In this document: positions 27,853-37,185 of the stretch, one piece after another
Layout of the letters: each line of letters starts with the position of its first letter
Position numbering within the stretch: the stretch's first letter is position 1
Assembly (NCBI GenBank): GCA_964291375.2
Contig: OZ219809.1
Coordinates: forward strand, 1,364,001-1,428,000
Direction of reading: 5' to 3'
DNA from: 3107 sp001483205
GTDB taxonomy: Bacteria > Pseudomonadota > Alphaproteobacteria > Rhodobacterales > Rhodobacteraceae
DNA length: 64,000 nt
The notes under the pieces: generated by a model
What the model was told of the DNA's origin: nothing
What the model saw: the letters and a program-made list of their open reading frames with translations, nothing else
Database searches by the model: none
Position numbers and translations under genes: made by a program

Positions 27853-29349
27853 ATGACACAAGCCGATCCGAAACCGGCAATACACACACCCCCGACACCC
27901 CCGGCGCGGCAATTCACCGATCCCGCCGCCGCCGTGACCCGCCTGTGCGATCTCTACGCCACCGCAACCGGCTTTCTGCGCGACGCCTTTTCGACCGCCC
28001 TTTCGACCGCGGCCACCGCCCCCTGCCCTGCCGCACGATACCGCGCCTTTTACCCCGAAATCCGCATCCACACGCTCAGCCATGCGCAGATGGACAGCCG
28101 CCTTGCCTACGGACATGTCGCGCAACCGGGCGCGTATGCCACCACCATCACCCGGCCCGATCTGTTCCGAAACTATCTGGAACAGCAGATTGGCCTGCTC
28201 ATCGCCAACCATGATGCGCCGGTGATCATCGGGGCGTCGGAAACCCCGATCCCGGTGCATTTCGCGCTCGCCCATGATCAAAGCGCCTCTGCCCCCTCGC
28301 CCGGCGGCCTGCAATTCCCGCTGCGGGACGTGTTCGATGTGCCTGACCTGTCAACCACCAATGACAACATCGTCAACGGGATGGCGGCGGCACACCCGGA
28401 CGGCACCCGCCCGCTGGCCCCGTTCACGGCGCAACGCATCGACTATTCGCTGGCGCGCCTTGCCCATTACACGGCGACTGATCCCGCCCATTTCCAGAAT
28501 CATGTGCTGTTTACCAACTATCAGTTTTATGTCACCGAGTTTGAAGCCTATGCGCGCCGGGCGCTGGCCGATCCCGAAAGCGGTTATTCGGCCTTTGTTT
28601 CCGTCGGCAATGCCGGGATCACGGAACCGGATGCGCCCCTGAACCCGCCCGACAGGTTGCCGCAGATGCCCGCCTATCACCTCAAGCGGGCAGACGGCAA
28701 CGGCATCACGCTGGTCAATATCGGCGTCGGGCCGTCAAACGCCAAGACAGCAACCGACCACATTGCCGTGCTCAGGCCGCACGCCTGGCTGATGGTCGGC
28801 CATTGCGCGGGGCTGAGAAACTCGCAGAGCCTTGGCGATTTCGTGCTCGCCCATGCTTATCTGCGCGAGGACAATGTGCTTGATAATGATTTGCCGGTGT
28901 GGGTGCCGGTGCCGCCGCTGGCCGAAATCCAGATTGCGCTGGAGAGCGCGGTGGCAAAGGTGACAGAGCTTGACGGGTATGAGCTGAAACGGATCATGCG
29001 GACGGGCACGGTGGCCAGTATGGACAACCGCAACTGGGAGCTCAGGGATCAGTCCGGCCCGGTGCAGCGCCTGTCGCAATCCCGCGCGATTGCGCTTGAT
29101 ATGGAAAGCGCGACGATTGCCGCGAACGGGTTCCGGTTCCGGGTGCCTTACGGGACGCTTTTATGCGTTTCGGACAAGCCCCTGCATGGCGAGCTGAAAC
29201 TGCCCGGCATGGCCTCGGATTTTTATACCGCGCAGGTTGCCCGTCACCTGCTGATCGGGATTCAGGCGATGGAAACCCTGCGGGACATGCCTCTGGAGTG
29301 TATCCATTCGCGCAAACTGCGGAGTTTCGAGGAAACCGCGTTTCTGTAG
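27853..29349 (+). CDS. amn: AMP nucleosidase
   Basis: Hydrolyses AMP to adenine and ribose 5-phosphate. 498 aa, within the usual range. An N-terminal AMP nucleosidase-specific domain (about 1-190) is followed by a nucleoside phosphorylase-like catalytic domain with ITLVNIGVGPSNAKTATDHI and HAWLMVGHCAGLRNSQSLGD near 310, and ALDMESATIAANGFRFRVPY near 410 with the base-recognition acidic residue. It is transcribed alone, away from pxpA. Confidence 0.95.
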   Translation: MTQADPKPAIHTPPTPPARQFTDPAAAVTRLCDLYATATGFLRDAFSTALSTAATAPCPAARYRAFYPEIRIHTLSHAQMDSRLAYGHVAQPGAYATTITRPDLFRNYLEQQIGLLIANHDAPVIIGASETPIPVHFALAHDQSASAPSPGGLQFPLRDVFDVPDLSTTNDNIVNGMAAAHPDGTRPLAPFTAQRIDYSLARLAHYTATDPAHFQNHVLFTNYQFYVTEFEAYARRALADPESGYSAFVSVGNAGITEPDAPLNPPDRLPQMPAYHLKRADGNGITLVNIGVGPSNAKTATDHIAVLRPHAWLMVGHCAGLRNSQSLGDFVLAHAYLREDNVLDNDLPVWVPVPPLAEIQIALESAVAKVTELDGYELKRIMRTGTVASMDNRNWELRDQSGPVQRLSQSRAIALDMESATIAANGFRFRVPYGTLLCVSDKPLHGELKLPGMASDFYTAQVARHLLIGIQAMETLRDMPLECIHSRKLRSFEETAFL

Positions 29350-29411
29350 GGGCGGGGGTGCCGCCTGCCGGAGTTATTGCACACCCGCCGCCCGCGCGCT
29401 TTCCCGCCGCC

Positions 29412-30578
29412 TCAGTTGAGCAGCGGCATCGGGTCAATCACGTCAAACCCCCGGCGGGTTTCAAACCGGATGAAAGACGGGCTGCCGCCACGCACCTCGG
29501 CGATCTTATCCCCCCGGCTGACGGCCTGCCCCCTTTCAACCACGATGTTGTCGATATTGGCATAGACGGTCAGCAGGTTGCCTTCGTGCCGGATCACCAG
29601 CACCGGCACGTTTTCCGTATCCCGGGTGATTGCGGCGACCGTGCCGTCACCGGCGGCCCGGACCTCTGTCCCGGCAGGCGCGGCGATGTCGATCCCCGCA
29701 TTGCCGCCTGCCTCATAAGGGCGGATGATGTCACCGCCGGACAGAGGAAAGAGCAGTTCGGAGCGGCTGGCGGCGCTTCTCTGTTCCGACAGGCCGGGGG
29801 ACGGGGGCGGGTCCGGCCGGGCGACCGGGGTGGCGGTATCGTCCTCGGGCAGAGGGGTCGAGGCACTGGGGGGTTCCGGGGTTGGTGTGCCTGCGCCGGG
29901 GCGGGAGGTGCTTTGTTCGCTTTCCGTTACCGCCCGCCGGTCGTCCGGGGCAACGGGGATCAGCAGCACCTGGCCCTCGCGCACGGCCCGGTCCTGGCCA
30001 AGGCCGTTCCACCCGGCCAGCGCGTCAACCGTGACACCATACAGCCGGGCGACGGAATATGCGGTCTCGCCGCGCTCCACCCTGTGGCGCAGGGGGTCGT
30101 CACTGCCCGTCTGTGGCGCGGCGTCCGGGGCAACCCGGCTCAGCGCATCCCCGGCGATGGTCTCTACGTCGATCTCGCCCGGCGCGCGGATCGGCCCGGT
30201 GGTGATGGCATCTGTCGCGGGCGCAAGCTCTGCAACCCGGTCGGGCAGGATGATGACCTCGCCGTCGCGCAGCGGCGCGTCAGGCGAAATGGCGTTGTAT
30301 TGCGACAGGCGGGCCGGATCGGCCCCGACGCGGGCGGCCACATCGGCCAGCGTGTCGCCGTGCCGGGCGATGGCCACCTGATAGCCGGTGTAAGAGATGA
30401 CGCCGCGATCATCCGGCTGCGGGCGCGGGGCGTGTTCCTGCCGGACGGCATCGGAGGTGTCGAAAGCGTCGCCGAACCTGTCCCTGAGGTCGAGGTCAAA
30501 CCCGCCGCAGGCGGTGAGCGCGATCAGGCTGGCCCCGGCGAGGGGCGCACGGAAGGGCGGGCGGGAAAAGAGCGGCAT
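29412..30578 (-). CDS. LysM/M23-domain lipoprotein, NlpD-like amidase activator
   Basis: 388 aa. The N-terminus MPLFSRPPFRAPLAGASLIA ends in the lipobox LTAC-G. Two LysM peptidoglycan-binding repeats follow (about 60-105 and about 155-200, each with DTLADVAARVG- or TAYSVARLYGV-type cores), then a proline/threonine-rich linker and a C-terminal M23 domain (GIDIAAPAGTEVRAAGDGTV, LTVYANIDNIVVERGQAVSR). HxxxD catalytic residues of active M23 enzymes are not all visible, as in NlpD/EnvC activators. The downstream end is convergent with amn. Confidence 0.85.
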   Translation of the reverse strand: MPLFSRPPFRAPLAGASLIALTACGGFDLDLRDRFGDAFDTSDAVRQEHAPRPQPDDRGVISYTGYQVAIARHGDTLADVAARVGADPARLSQYNAISPDAPLRDGEVIILPDRVAELAPATDAITTGPIRAPGEIDVETIAGDALSRVAPDAAPQTGSDDPLRHRVERGETAYSVARLYGVTVDALAGWNGLGQDRAVREGQVLLIPVAPDDRRAVTESEQSTSRPGAGTPTPEPPSASTPLPEDDTATPVARPDPPPSPGLSEQRSAASRSELLFPLSGGDIIRPYEAGGNAGIDIAAPAGTEVRAAGDGTVAAITRDTENVPVLVIRHEGNLLTVYANIDNIVVERGQAVSRGDKIAEVRGGSPSFIRFETRRGFDVIDPMPLLN

Positions 30579-30791
30579 TGGTCGTATCCTTGCGGGGCGC
30601 GCGCGCGGGGCGGGCCGGGTCCGGCGGAGTTTGGCAACATATTAAGGGCGCGTTCCGCGCAGGTCCACGGATTATTGCAGCGCCGGGCGGGATGGGGCTG
30701 ATGGCAAAGGCGTCTCGCATATCAGCGCGGCAAGGGCATCTCTCCGAAATCAGGGGCGCAAACAGTCCGGCAGGCAGCGCACCCCCTTCGC

Positions 30792-31661
30792 TCACGCCGC
30801 CCGGCCCCGCTCTCGCCACAAGGTGAACAGCCCCGCGCCGACAATGATCGCCGCGCCCAGCACCACATGCCCGCCAAGCCGCTCTCCGAACACCAGAATC
30901 CCCAGCACCGCCCCCCAGACCAGTTGCAGATAGGCAAAGGGCTGCACCGCCCCGGCCTCGGCCACCTCATAGCACTTTATCAACAGCCCGTGCCCGAAGG
31001 CCCCGCTCAGGCACAGCACCGCCATCAGGCCGTAATCGGACCGGCTCATCGGCTCCCAATACCAGGCGCCGACAACCGTCATCCCGATGGCCCCGATCAC
31101 CCCGGTCCAGAAAAAGCTGACGGTGGCGCTGTCCTGTCGTGCCGCCAGCCGGGTCAGCAACCCGTAGAGCGCAAACATCCCCGCCGAGGCCAGCGGAATC
31201 AGCGCATAAGGCGAAAACACCGCAAACCCGGGTCTGAGGATGATCAGAATGCCCAGAAACCCGGCGATAATCGCCAGCCAGCGCCGCCAGCCCACGGCCT
31301 CGCCCAGCACCGGGCCGGACAGGGCGGCGATCAGCAGCGGGTAACTGATGAAAACCGCATGGGTTTCGATCAGCCCCAGATAGGTAAAGGCCAGCACCGT
31401 CATGCAGATTTGTGCCGCCAACAGCAGGCCCCGCACAATTTGCAGGACCGGCTGGCATGTCCTTGCCGCCGCCCGCACACCCCCCGATTTGCGGGCAGAC
31501 AGGGCAATGACGAAAGCGGCAAAGAACCAGTAACGGATCATCACGATCAGCAGCACGTTATAGGTTTCGGCGAGATGGCGCGACAGCGCATCCTGCACGC
31601 CGAAGATAAATGTCGTCAGCACCATCAGCCAGATGCCGAGCCGGGTGTCAGAGCGGCTCAT
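30792..31661 (-). CDS. EamA/DMT-family transporter
   Basis: 289 aa inner-membrane protein with about ten hydrophobic helices in two EamA repeats (GIWLMVLTTFIFGVQDALSR at the N-terminus, and LIPLASAGMFALYGLLTRLA at the start of the second). Family members export metabolites; the substrate cannot be read. ATG at 31661 overlaps the mnmD stop (ATGA); a longer in-frame ORF is a shadow of mnmD. The 30579-30791 gap upstream of the NlpD-like gene shows nothing notable. Confidence 0.85.
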   Translation of the reverse strand: MSRSDTRLGIWLMVLTTFIFGVQDALSRHLAETYNVLLIVMIRYWFFAAFVIALSARKSGGVRAAARTCQPVLQIVRGLLLAAQICMTVLAFTYLGLIETHAVFISYPLLIAALSGPVLGEAVGWRRWLAIIAGFLGILIILRPGFAVFSPYALIPLASAGMFALYGLLTRLAARQDSATVSFFWTGVIGAIGMTVVGAWYWEPMSRSDYGLMAVLCLSGAFGHGLLIKCYEVAEAGAVQPFAYLQLVWGAVLGILVFGERLGGHVVLGAAIIVGAGLFTLWRERGRAA

Positions 31662-32341
31662 GCACCCGGCTCCAGAACCGCGGTCGTCATGTGGCGTTTG
31701 CCCCCGAAACCGGGCCGCCGGGCAACGGTGAACCCGGCCCCGGCCAGGGCGCGGCGCACGGACCCGGCGGCGGTGTAGGTGGCGCAGGTTCCGCCGGGGC
31801 GGGTATGGCGGGCAACGGCGCGCATCAGGTCTTCGCCCCAAAGCTCCGGGTTCTTCGCCGGGGCAAAGCCGTCCAGAAACCAGGCGTCCGCCCGGCCCGG
31901 CCAATGCGGGAGTGTCGCGCGCGCATCGCCGATGATGATCTCGGCCCGCAGGTCTGCGGTTTCGATCCGGCGCGCCCCGGTTTGCCACTCTGCGATCACC
32001 GGCGGCGCGAGGGCCGCCACCTCGGGAAAGGCAGACAGCGCGCGGGCCATGTCCCCGGCAGGCATCGGGCTGGCCTCGAAAGAGGTGAACCGCAGGGGGC
32101 CGGAGATGCCCGCCCGCCGCCAGGCCAACAGCGCGGCCAGCATGTTCAGCCCGGTGCCGAACCCCAGTTCGGCAATGTGAAAGCCGGGAGCAAACCGGCC
32201 CGGCAGCCCGTTTCCGGCCAGAAACACATGGCGGGTCTCGGTCAGACCGTCGCGGGTCGAGAAATAGGGATCATCAAAGCGGCGAGAGACGGGAACCCGC
32301 CCGTCGCGCCACTCGATCCCTGCCTGCCGGTTCCCGCCCAT
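31658..32341 (-). CDS. mnmD: tRNA U34 5-methylaminomethyl-2-thiouridine methyltransferase MnmD
   Basis: 227 aa SAM-dependent methyltransferase equivalent to the N-terminal half of the bifunctional MnmC. MNM domain hallmarks: DDPYFSTRDGLTETRHVFLA near 24, AELGFGTGLNMLAALLAWR (SAM loop) near 58, and DAWFLDGFAPAKNPELW near 150. The oxidase half of MnmC is absent here; a FAD oxidoreductase gene of the same family lies in divergent orientation at 32777. The gene overlaps the downstream EamA gene. Confidence 0.9.
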   Translation of the reverse strand: MGGNRQAGIEWRDGRVPVSRRFDDPYFSTRDGLTETRHVFLAGNGLPGRFAPGFHIAELGFGTGLNMLAALLAWRRAGISGPLRFTSFEASPMPAGDMARALSAFPEVAALAPPVIAEWQTGARRIETADLRAEIIIGDARATLPHWPGRADAWFLDGFAPAKNPELWGEDLMRAVARHTRPGGTCATYTAAGSVRRALAGAGFTVARRPGFGGKRHMTTAVLEPGA

Positions 32342-32361
32342 GGGGTGCCTCGGAATGCCCG

Positions 32362-32670
32362 TTCAATGTATAGCCTGACGACCGGATTTTGAGTCCAGCC
32401 TCGCCCCTGACCCCGCCCGGCGGAACGCCGGGCCGCGCCGTCCCGCCCCCCCACGGGGCGGCGCGTTCGCGCCCACCCGTGCGGGCCGGGCGCGGCCTTT
32501 CGGCGGTTCGCGTATCTGTCCCGGCAAAGGGCCTGACACTTATAACCTGACAGGATCGGGGTGGGAACATGTGATCAATTTTATGTCGTCACGCTATATC
32601 GGGGTTTAGCAGGGCGTGGTGGATTGGCAATGGCGGATGTTGTGGCCGCTGGTGCGCCAATATGCAGAAG
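32362..32670. repeat. Inverted AAAATCCGGGCG module plus degenerate element end
   Basis: The gap between mnmD and the divergent oxidoreductase begins with the inverted module (CGGATTTTGAGTCC, CCCGGCGGAACGCCGGG, CGCCGTCCCGCCCCCC). A decayed element end, CGCCAATATGCAGAAGTCTC, ends about 32669. A second part of the gap (32671-32776) is non-repetitive and shows no gene. Confidence 0.6.
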
Positions 32671-32776
32671 TCTCAAAAAACAGGCGCACATCGCCCCGTT
32701 TCGCCCCTTGCCCGCCAGCCCCTGCCCGTGGGATACCCCGGCCCCGACACACCACGGATCAACAGGGACCGGCGCA

Positions 32777-33838
32777 TTGGCAATCGCGGATGTCACCATC
32801 ATGGGGGCGGGCATATTCGGCCTGTCCGTCGCCTGGGTCTGTCTCGGGCGCGGCGCGCGGGTGCGGGTGATCGACCCGGACGGGATCGGCGCGGGCGCAA
32901 GCGGCGGCGTTCTCGGGGCGCTCGCCCCCCACACCCCCGACACCTGGACCGACACCAAACAGCTCCAGTTCGAGGGGCTGATCACGGCAGGGGCGTTCTG
33001 GTCCGGGGTGGATGCGGCATCAGGCCACCCGTCGGGATACGGGCGGATCGGGCGGTTGCAGCCAATCGCGGATGCGCGCGGCCTTGCGCTGGCCCGGACG
33101 CGGGCAGAGCAGGCAAAAACGCTCTGGCGGGGGTTGGCGGACTGGGCGGTCATCCCGGCAGGCGAGGCCGGAGACTGGGCCCCCCGTTCCGCCACCGGCT
33201 GGCTGATTCGCGACACGCTGAGCGCACGGATATGCCCGCGCCGGGCCTGCACCAGCCTTGCCGCGGCGATCCGGGCGGGGGGCGGAGAGATCACCCGCGA
33301 TGGCGAGCGGCAGGGCCGGGTCATCCGGGCCACCGGCTATCAGGGGTTGCAGGAGACCACGGACCGGGCGGGCAGGCCGCTCGGGGCCGGGGTGAAGGGG
33401 CAGGCGGCGCTTCTGCGGCTTGATGCGCAGGGGGTGCCGCAGGTTTTTGCCGATGGCCTGCATGTGGTGCCCCATGCGGACGGGACCGTGGCGGTCGGAT
33501 CAACCAGCGAACCGGGTTTTGAGGCCCCGCGCACCACTGACGGGGCGCTTGAGCAGGTGATTGCGACGGCGCGGGCCGCCTGCCCGGCCCTGGGCGACGC
33601 GCCGGTTATCGAGCGCTGGGCGGGGGTGCGCCCGAAAACCCGCAGCCGTGCGCCGATACTGGGGCCTCATCCGGGCCGTGAGCAGGAGTTCATCGCCAAT
33701 GGCGGGTTCAGGATCGGCTTTGCCGTGGCCCATGTGGTTGCGGGCATGATGGCCGATCTGGTGCTTGACGGGCAGGACCGTATTCCGCTGGCGTTCCGGG
33801 CAGAGGCGCGCCCTGACGGGGGCGGGGCGGCCTTTTGA
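32777..33838 (+). CDS. FAD-dependent oxidoreductase (DAO family; possible MnmC oxidase-half homologue)
   Basis: 353 aa. The dinucleotide motif GAGIFGLSVAW near residue 9 and VGSTSEPGF plus SRAPILGPHPGR in the C-terminal half mark a D-amino-acid/glycine oxidase (ThiO/MnmC-oxidase) fold. Start is uncertain: TTG at 32777 gives MAIADVTIMGAGIFG, while the ATG further in cuts the FAD motif and upstream ATGs lie in repeat sequence. Placed divergently from mnmD, it may supply the oxidase activity missing there. Its stop is adjacent to an element end. Other possibilities are glycine or sarcosine oxidase-like enzymes. Confidence 0.7.
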   Translation: MAIADVTIMGAGIFGLSVAWVCLGRGARVRVIDPDGIGAGASGGVLGALAPHTPDTWTDTKQLQFEGLITAGAFWSGVDAASGHPSGYGRIGRLQPIADARGLALARTRAEQAKTLWRGLADWAVIPAGEAGDWAPRSATGWLIRDTLSARICPRRACTSLAAAIRAGGGEITRDGERQGRVIRATGYQGLQETTDRAGRPLGAGVKGQAALLRLDAQGVPQVFADGLHVVPHADGTVAVGSTSEPGFEAPRTTDGALEQVIATARAACPALGDAPVIERWAGVRPKTRSRAPILGPHPGREQEFIANGGFRIGFAVAHVVAGMMADLVLDGQDRIPLAFRAEARPDGGGAAF

Positions 33839-33921
33839 AAGACCTCTGTATACTGGCGCATCAGTGGCCAAACCGTCCGCCCAGGCAGGCGGTTGCCCGG
33901 CTGAACGAATATGTCAGCGAT
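33837..33921 (+). mobile_element. Deleted TIR element next to a palindrome
   Basis: About 85 bp. It begins AAAGACCTCTGTATACTGG at the oxidoreductase stop, keeps CCGTCCGCCCAGGCAGGCGG, and ends at a decayed CGAATATGTCAGCGATG. The middle of the element is gone. Confidence 0.7.
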
Positions 33922-33927
33922 GCTGCC

Positions 33928-33943
33928 CTTATCCGCGGATAAG
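33928..33943. repeat. Single palindrome CTTATCCGCGGATAAG
   Basis: Perfect 16-bp copy right after a decayed element, the same arrangement as at 3991-4006. Confidence 0.9.
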
Positions 33944-34098
33944 CCGCGACCCGGCACATCCCTGCCATAGTCTTTCCCGTTCACCCTGCCCCGTCATCAC
34001 GATTGCAACCGCCCCGCCCCTCGCCTAGAACCGGCCCGATGGCGACGACAGCGGCGCGCGCCTTTCAGTTTCGGAAACACGGGGCGGCAGATACGGAC

Positions 34099-35001
34099 AT
34101 GGCAGACACGGCACATCAGGCGGATCAAATTCTTCACGGCAAGGGCTTCATCGCGGCCCTTGATCAGAGCGGCGGCTCTTCCCCCAAAGCGCTGAAACTC
34201 TATGGCATCGGCGAAAGCGCCTGGCAGTCAGAAGATGAGATGTTTGACCACATCCATGCCATGCGGTCGCGCATCGTCCGCTCCCCCGCCTTCACCGGCG
34301 CGCGGCTGATCGGCGCGATCCTGTTTGAAAACACGCTCGGGCGCGACATTGACGGCCTGCCCTCGGCGCAATACCTGTGGCAGAAACGCCGCATCGTGCC
34401 GTTCCTGAAGGTGGACAAGGGGCTGGAGGCCGAGGCCGACGGCGTGTGCCTGATGAAACCGATGGATGATCTGGACAGCCTGCTGGAGCGCGCGGTGGCG
34501 GCGGGGGTTTTCGGCACCAAGATGCGGTCAGTGATCAACCGGGCCTCTGCCCCCGGCATCAGGGCCATCGTTGCCCAGCAATTCGACGCCGCCCGGCGCA
34601 TTCTGGCGCGCGGGCTGGTGCCGATTATCGAGCCGGAAGTCACGATTTCCATTCCCGATAAGGCGGCGGCAGAGGATATGCTGCTGGCCGAGCTTGTCCG
34701 GGGCCTTGATGCGCTGCCGACGGACGGGCGGGTGATGCTCAAGCTGACCCTGCCTGAGCGGGTGAACCTCTACAAACCTCTGGTCGATGACCCGCGGGTC
34801 ATGCGTGTTGTCGCGTTGTCGGGGGGCTATAGCCGGGAGAAGGCCAATGCGCTTCTGGCCCGGAATGCCGGGGTGGTCGCGAGCTTTTCGCGCGCGCTGA
34901 CCGAGGGGCTGTCCGTCGGGCAGAGCGAGGCGGCGTTTGACCGCACCCTTGAGGCGACAATAGACAGCATCTATATGGCGTCGGTTGCCGGTGGGGGGTG
35001 A
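34099..35001 (+). CDS. fda: Fructose-bisphosphate aldolase, class I
   Basis: 300 aa Schiff-base aldolase, cleaving fructose 1,6-bisphosphate to two triose phosphates. FIAALDQSGGSSPKALKLYG near residue 17, FLKVDKGLEAEADGVCLMKP near 110 and PIIEPEVTI near 205 are typical, and KLTLPE near 214 contains a lysine placed where the catalytic one is expected. ATG at 34099 is preferred (MADTAHQADQIL); the longer ORF starts 32 codons earlier in non-conserved sequence. Confidence 0.9.
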   Translation: MADTAHQADQILHGKGFIAALDQSGGSSPKALKLYGIGESAWQSEDEMFDHIHAMRSRIVRSPAFTGARLIGAILFENTLGRDIDGLPSAQYLWQKRRIVPFLKVDKGLEAEADGVCLMKPMDDLDSLLERAVAAGVFGTKMRSVINRASAPGIRAIVAQQFDAARRILARGLVPIIEPEVTISIPDKAAAEDMLLAELVRGLDALPTDGRVMLKLTLPERVNLYKPLVDDPRVMRVVALSGGYSREKANALLARNAGVVASFSRALTEGLSVGQSEAAFDRTLEATIDSIYMASVAGGG

Positions 35002-35004
35002 GGC

Positions 35005-35085
35005 GCGATGACGGCACGGCTTGGGCAGTTCCGCCGGGCGGGGCAGGGACAGAACCTGGACCCAAAATCCGGGCGTGAGGGTATA
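35005..35085. repeat. Partial AAAATCCGGGCG module
   Basis: Contains CAGTTCCGCCGGGCGGGGC and GGACCCAAAATCCGGGCGTG, matching the 3' part of the module after tmm. It ends in TATATTCAAAAGTCTTT, a very decayed element end. Confidence 0.55.
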
Positions 35086-35195
35086 TTCAAAAGTCTTTCC
35101 CCCTCACGGGCCACCCGTTTTCATTTGAATTTCACCCGATATGTGATCATATAGGGGAACAGCACGGCTTGGCGAAAGGACAGGAACCCGCCCCG

Positions 35196-35618
35196 ATGGA
35201 AGATCGCACGTTTCACAGAAGCAGCGAATGGCTGGGGACCGCCGGGTTGCGCCCCACACGGCAGCGGCTTGCGCTGGCCGCGCTTCTGGTGGGGGACGGC
35301 AAGGACCGGCATGTAACCGCCGAAAGCCTGTTCGCGGCGGCAAAGGACGCCGGGGAACAGGTTTCGCTGGCGACGGTTTATAACACATTGCGCGCCTTTT
35401 GCGACGCGGGGCTGATGCGCGAGGTCACGGTGGACGGTGCGCGCGGCTATTTCGACACCAATATCTCGGACCATCCGCATTTCTTTTGGGAAGACACGGC
35501 GGAACTGACTGACGCCCCGGCGGACCGGCTGGTGATCTCGGACCTGCCCGAAGCGCCGGAAGGGGCCGAGGTCTCGAAGGTCGATGTCGTGATCCGCCTG
35601 CGCCGGAAACACGGCTGA
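35196..35618 (+). CDS. irr: Fur-family iron response regulator Irr
   Basis: 140 aa winged-helix regulator. Irr in alphaproteobacteria represses and activates iron and haem genes under iron limitation. The DNA-binding helix region LATVYNTLRAFCDAGLMREV is near 58-77, GLRPTRQRLALAALL near 17, and the C-terminal half DHPHFFWEDTAELTDAPADR lacks most cysteines of the Fur zinc site. The haem-regulatory CP motif of Bradyrhizobium Irr is not visible. ATG at 35196 follows GGAACCCGCCCCG; an upstream TTG extends it by nine codons. Confidence 0.85.
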   Translation: MEDRTFHRSSEWLGTAGLRPTRQRLALAALLVGDGKDRHVTAESLFAAAKDAGEQVSLATVYNTLRAFCDAGLMREVTVDGARGYFDTNISDHPHFFWEDTAELTDAPADRLVISDLPEAPEGAEVSKVDVVIRLRRKHG

Positions 35619-35687
35619 CCCCCCTTGAACCTGCCGTCGGTTCGGCGTATCTGATCCCCTGATTTGTCAATGTCTACAGGTGCGTTC

Positions 35688-35885
35688 ATGGCGAAAACAA
35701 ACCCGGTGCGGTTCATTCAGGAGGTCCGGGCAGAGGTCTCCAAGGTCGTGTGGCCGACGCGGCGCGAAGTGCTGCTGACCACGGTGATGGTCTTTATCCT
35801 TGCCAGCCTGACGGCGGTGTTCTTCTTCTTTGTCGATCTGATCATCCGAAGCGGGTTGCAGGGAGTGTTCGGGTTTTTCGGCTGA
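35688..35885 (+). CDS. secE: Preprotein translocase subunit SecE
   Basis: 65 aa single-helix subunit of SecYEG. MAKTNPVRFIQEVRAEVSKV with VVWPTRREVLLTTVMVFILA is the invariant core; the hydrophobic helix is about residues 31-55. ATG at 35688 is chosen because MAKTNP is the conserved start. It precedes nusG, the standard order. The tRNA-Trp gene common upstream of secE is not present between irr and secE. Confidence 0.95.
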   Translation: MAKTNPVRFIQEVRAEVSKVVWPTRREVLLTTVMVFILASLTAVFFFFVDLIIRSGLQGVFGFFG

Positions 35886-36092
35886 GGGGGCCGGGCGGTG
35901 GCGGCGTCAAACTCTCTTGAATCCCCGCCCGTTCGGAAGTAGAGCGGGCCGGATGTTTCCGGGCAGGCGTGCATCGATTCGGATTGCGCGCTGTTTTCGT
36001 TTCCGGCCCGGTGGCTCTGCCGCCCGGAACAGGCCGCCCGGAACAAACTGACGACATCCGGGCCCCGGCCCATGCAGGATAAGGCGCGAACG

Positions 36093-36626
36093 ATGGCGAA
36101 ACGGTGGTATTCTGTGAGCGTGCTCTCGAATTTCGAGAAGAAAATCGCCGAGCAGATCAGACACGCCGCGGCAGACGCCGGTCTCGACGACGAGATCGAC
36201 GAAGTGCTGGTGCCGACCGAAGAAGTGATCGAGGTGCGCCGCGGCAAAAAGGTGACTGCGGAACGCCGCTTTATGCCGGGATATGTTCTGGTGCGGATGG
36301 AAATGACCGACCGGGGCTATCACCTGATCAACTCGATCAACCGGGTTACCGGGTTTCTGGGCACTCAGGGGCGACCGATGCCGATGCAGGACGCCGAGGT
36401 GAACCAGATCCTCAACCGCGTTCAGGAAGGCGAGGAAGCGCCGCGCACACTCATCCACTTTGAGGTGGGCGAAAAGGTCAGCGTCACCGACGGACCGTTC
36501 GAGGGGTTCGGCGGCATGGTCGAGGAAGTGGACGACGACAGCCAGCGCCTGAAAGTCACGGTGTCGATCTTTGGCCGGGCGACCCCGGTCGAACTGGAAT
36601 ACACGCAGGTCTCGAAACAGCTCTGA
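36093..36626 (+). CDS. nusG: Transcription termination/antitermination factor NusG
   Basis: 177 aa. The NGN domain begins MAKRWYSVSVLSNFEKKIAE with FMPGYVLVRMEMTDRGYHLI near residue 60, and the KOW domain has FEVGEKVSVTDGPFEGFGGM followed by VEEVDDD near 122-148. ATG at 36093 begins the conserved MAKRWYS; the longer ORF adds seven residues. It is 207 bp after secE and 108 bp before rplK. That 207-bp secE-nusG gap shows no gene. Confidence 0.97.
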   Translation: MAKRWYSVSVLSNFEKKIAEQIRHAAADAGLDDEIDEVLVPTEEVIEVRRGKKVTAERRFMPGYVLVRMEMTDRGYHLINSINRVTGFLGTQGRPMPMQDAEVNQILNRVQEGEEAPRTLIHFEVGEKVSVTDGPFEGFGGMVEEVDDDSQRLKVTVSIFGRATPVELEYTQVSKQL

Positions 36627-36734
36627 CCTGCATCCCCCCCCGTGGGAGGTCCGGCGGGCGCGCCCGTCAGACCGCACCACGCAACCCAAAGCCCGCTGTC
36701 GCGTCAGCCGGGTGTTGAAAGAAGGAGAGGCCGG

Positions 36735-37184
36735 ATGGCCAAGAAAATCGCCGGCAAGATGAAATTGCAGGTTCCGGCGGGGCAAGCCAACCCGTCACCG
36801 CCCGTTGGCCCCGCCCTGGGGCAGCGCGGCATCAACATCATGGAATTCTGCAAGGCGTTCAATGCCAGGACCCAGGATATGGAGCCGGGCGCGCCCTGCC
36901 CGACCGCTATCACCTATTACGCCGACAAGTCCTTCACCATGGACATCAAGACGCCGCCTGCGTCCTATTACCTGAAAAAGGCCGCCGGGATAAAACCCAA
37001 AGGCCCGAAAAACCGGATCAGCGGCGCAACCAGCCCGGGCCGGGAAACCATCGCCACCGTCAGCATGAAGCAGGTGCGCGAGATCGCCGAGGCGAAGATG
37101 AAGGATTTGAATGCGACCAGCGTTGAGGGGGCGATGAAGATCATTCTCGGCTCTGCGCGGTCCATGGGCATCGAGGTGAAATAA
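36735..37184 (+). CDS. rplK: 50S ribosomal protein L11
   Basis: 149 aa. The N-terminal domain (KLQVPAGQANPSPPVGPALG) and the C-terminal rRNA-binding domain (VREIAEAKMKDLNATSVEGA) are complete. ATG at 36735 has AAGGAGAGG upstream. One base separates its stop from rplA. Member of the secE-nusG-rplK-rplA unit. Confidence 0.97.
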   Translation: MAKKIAGKMKLQVPAGQANPSPPVGPALGQRGINIMEFCKAFNARTQDMEPGAPCPTAITYYADKSFTMDIKTPPASYYLKKAAGIKPKGPKNRISGATSPGRETIATVSMKQVREIAEAKMKDLNATSVEGAMKIILGSARSMGIEVK

Positions 37185-37185
37185 G

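Noticed and set aside
35619..35687. tRNA-Trp before secE
   Set aside because: The 69-bp gap is too short and shows no cloverleaf or CCA anticodon stem.
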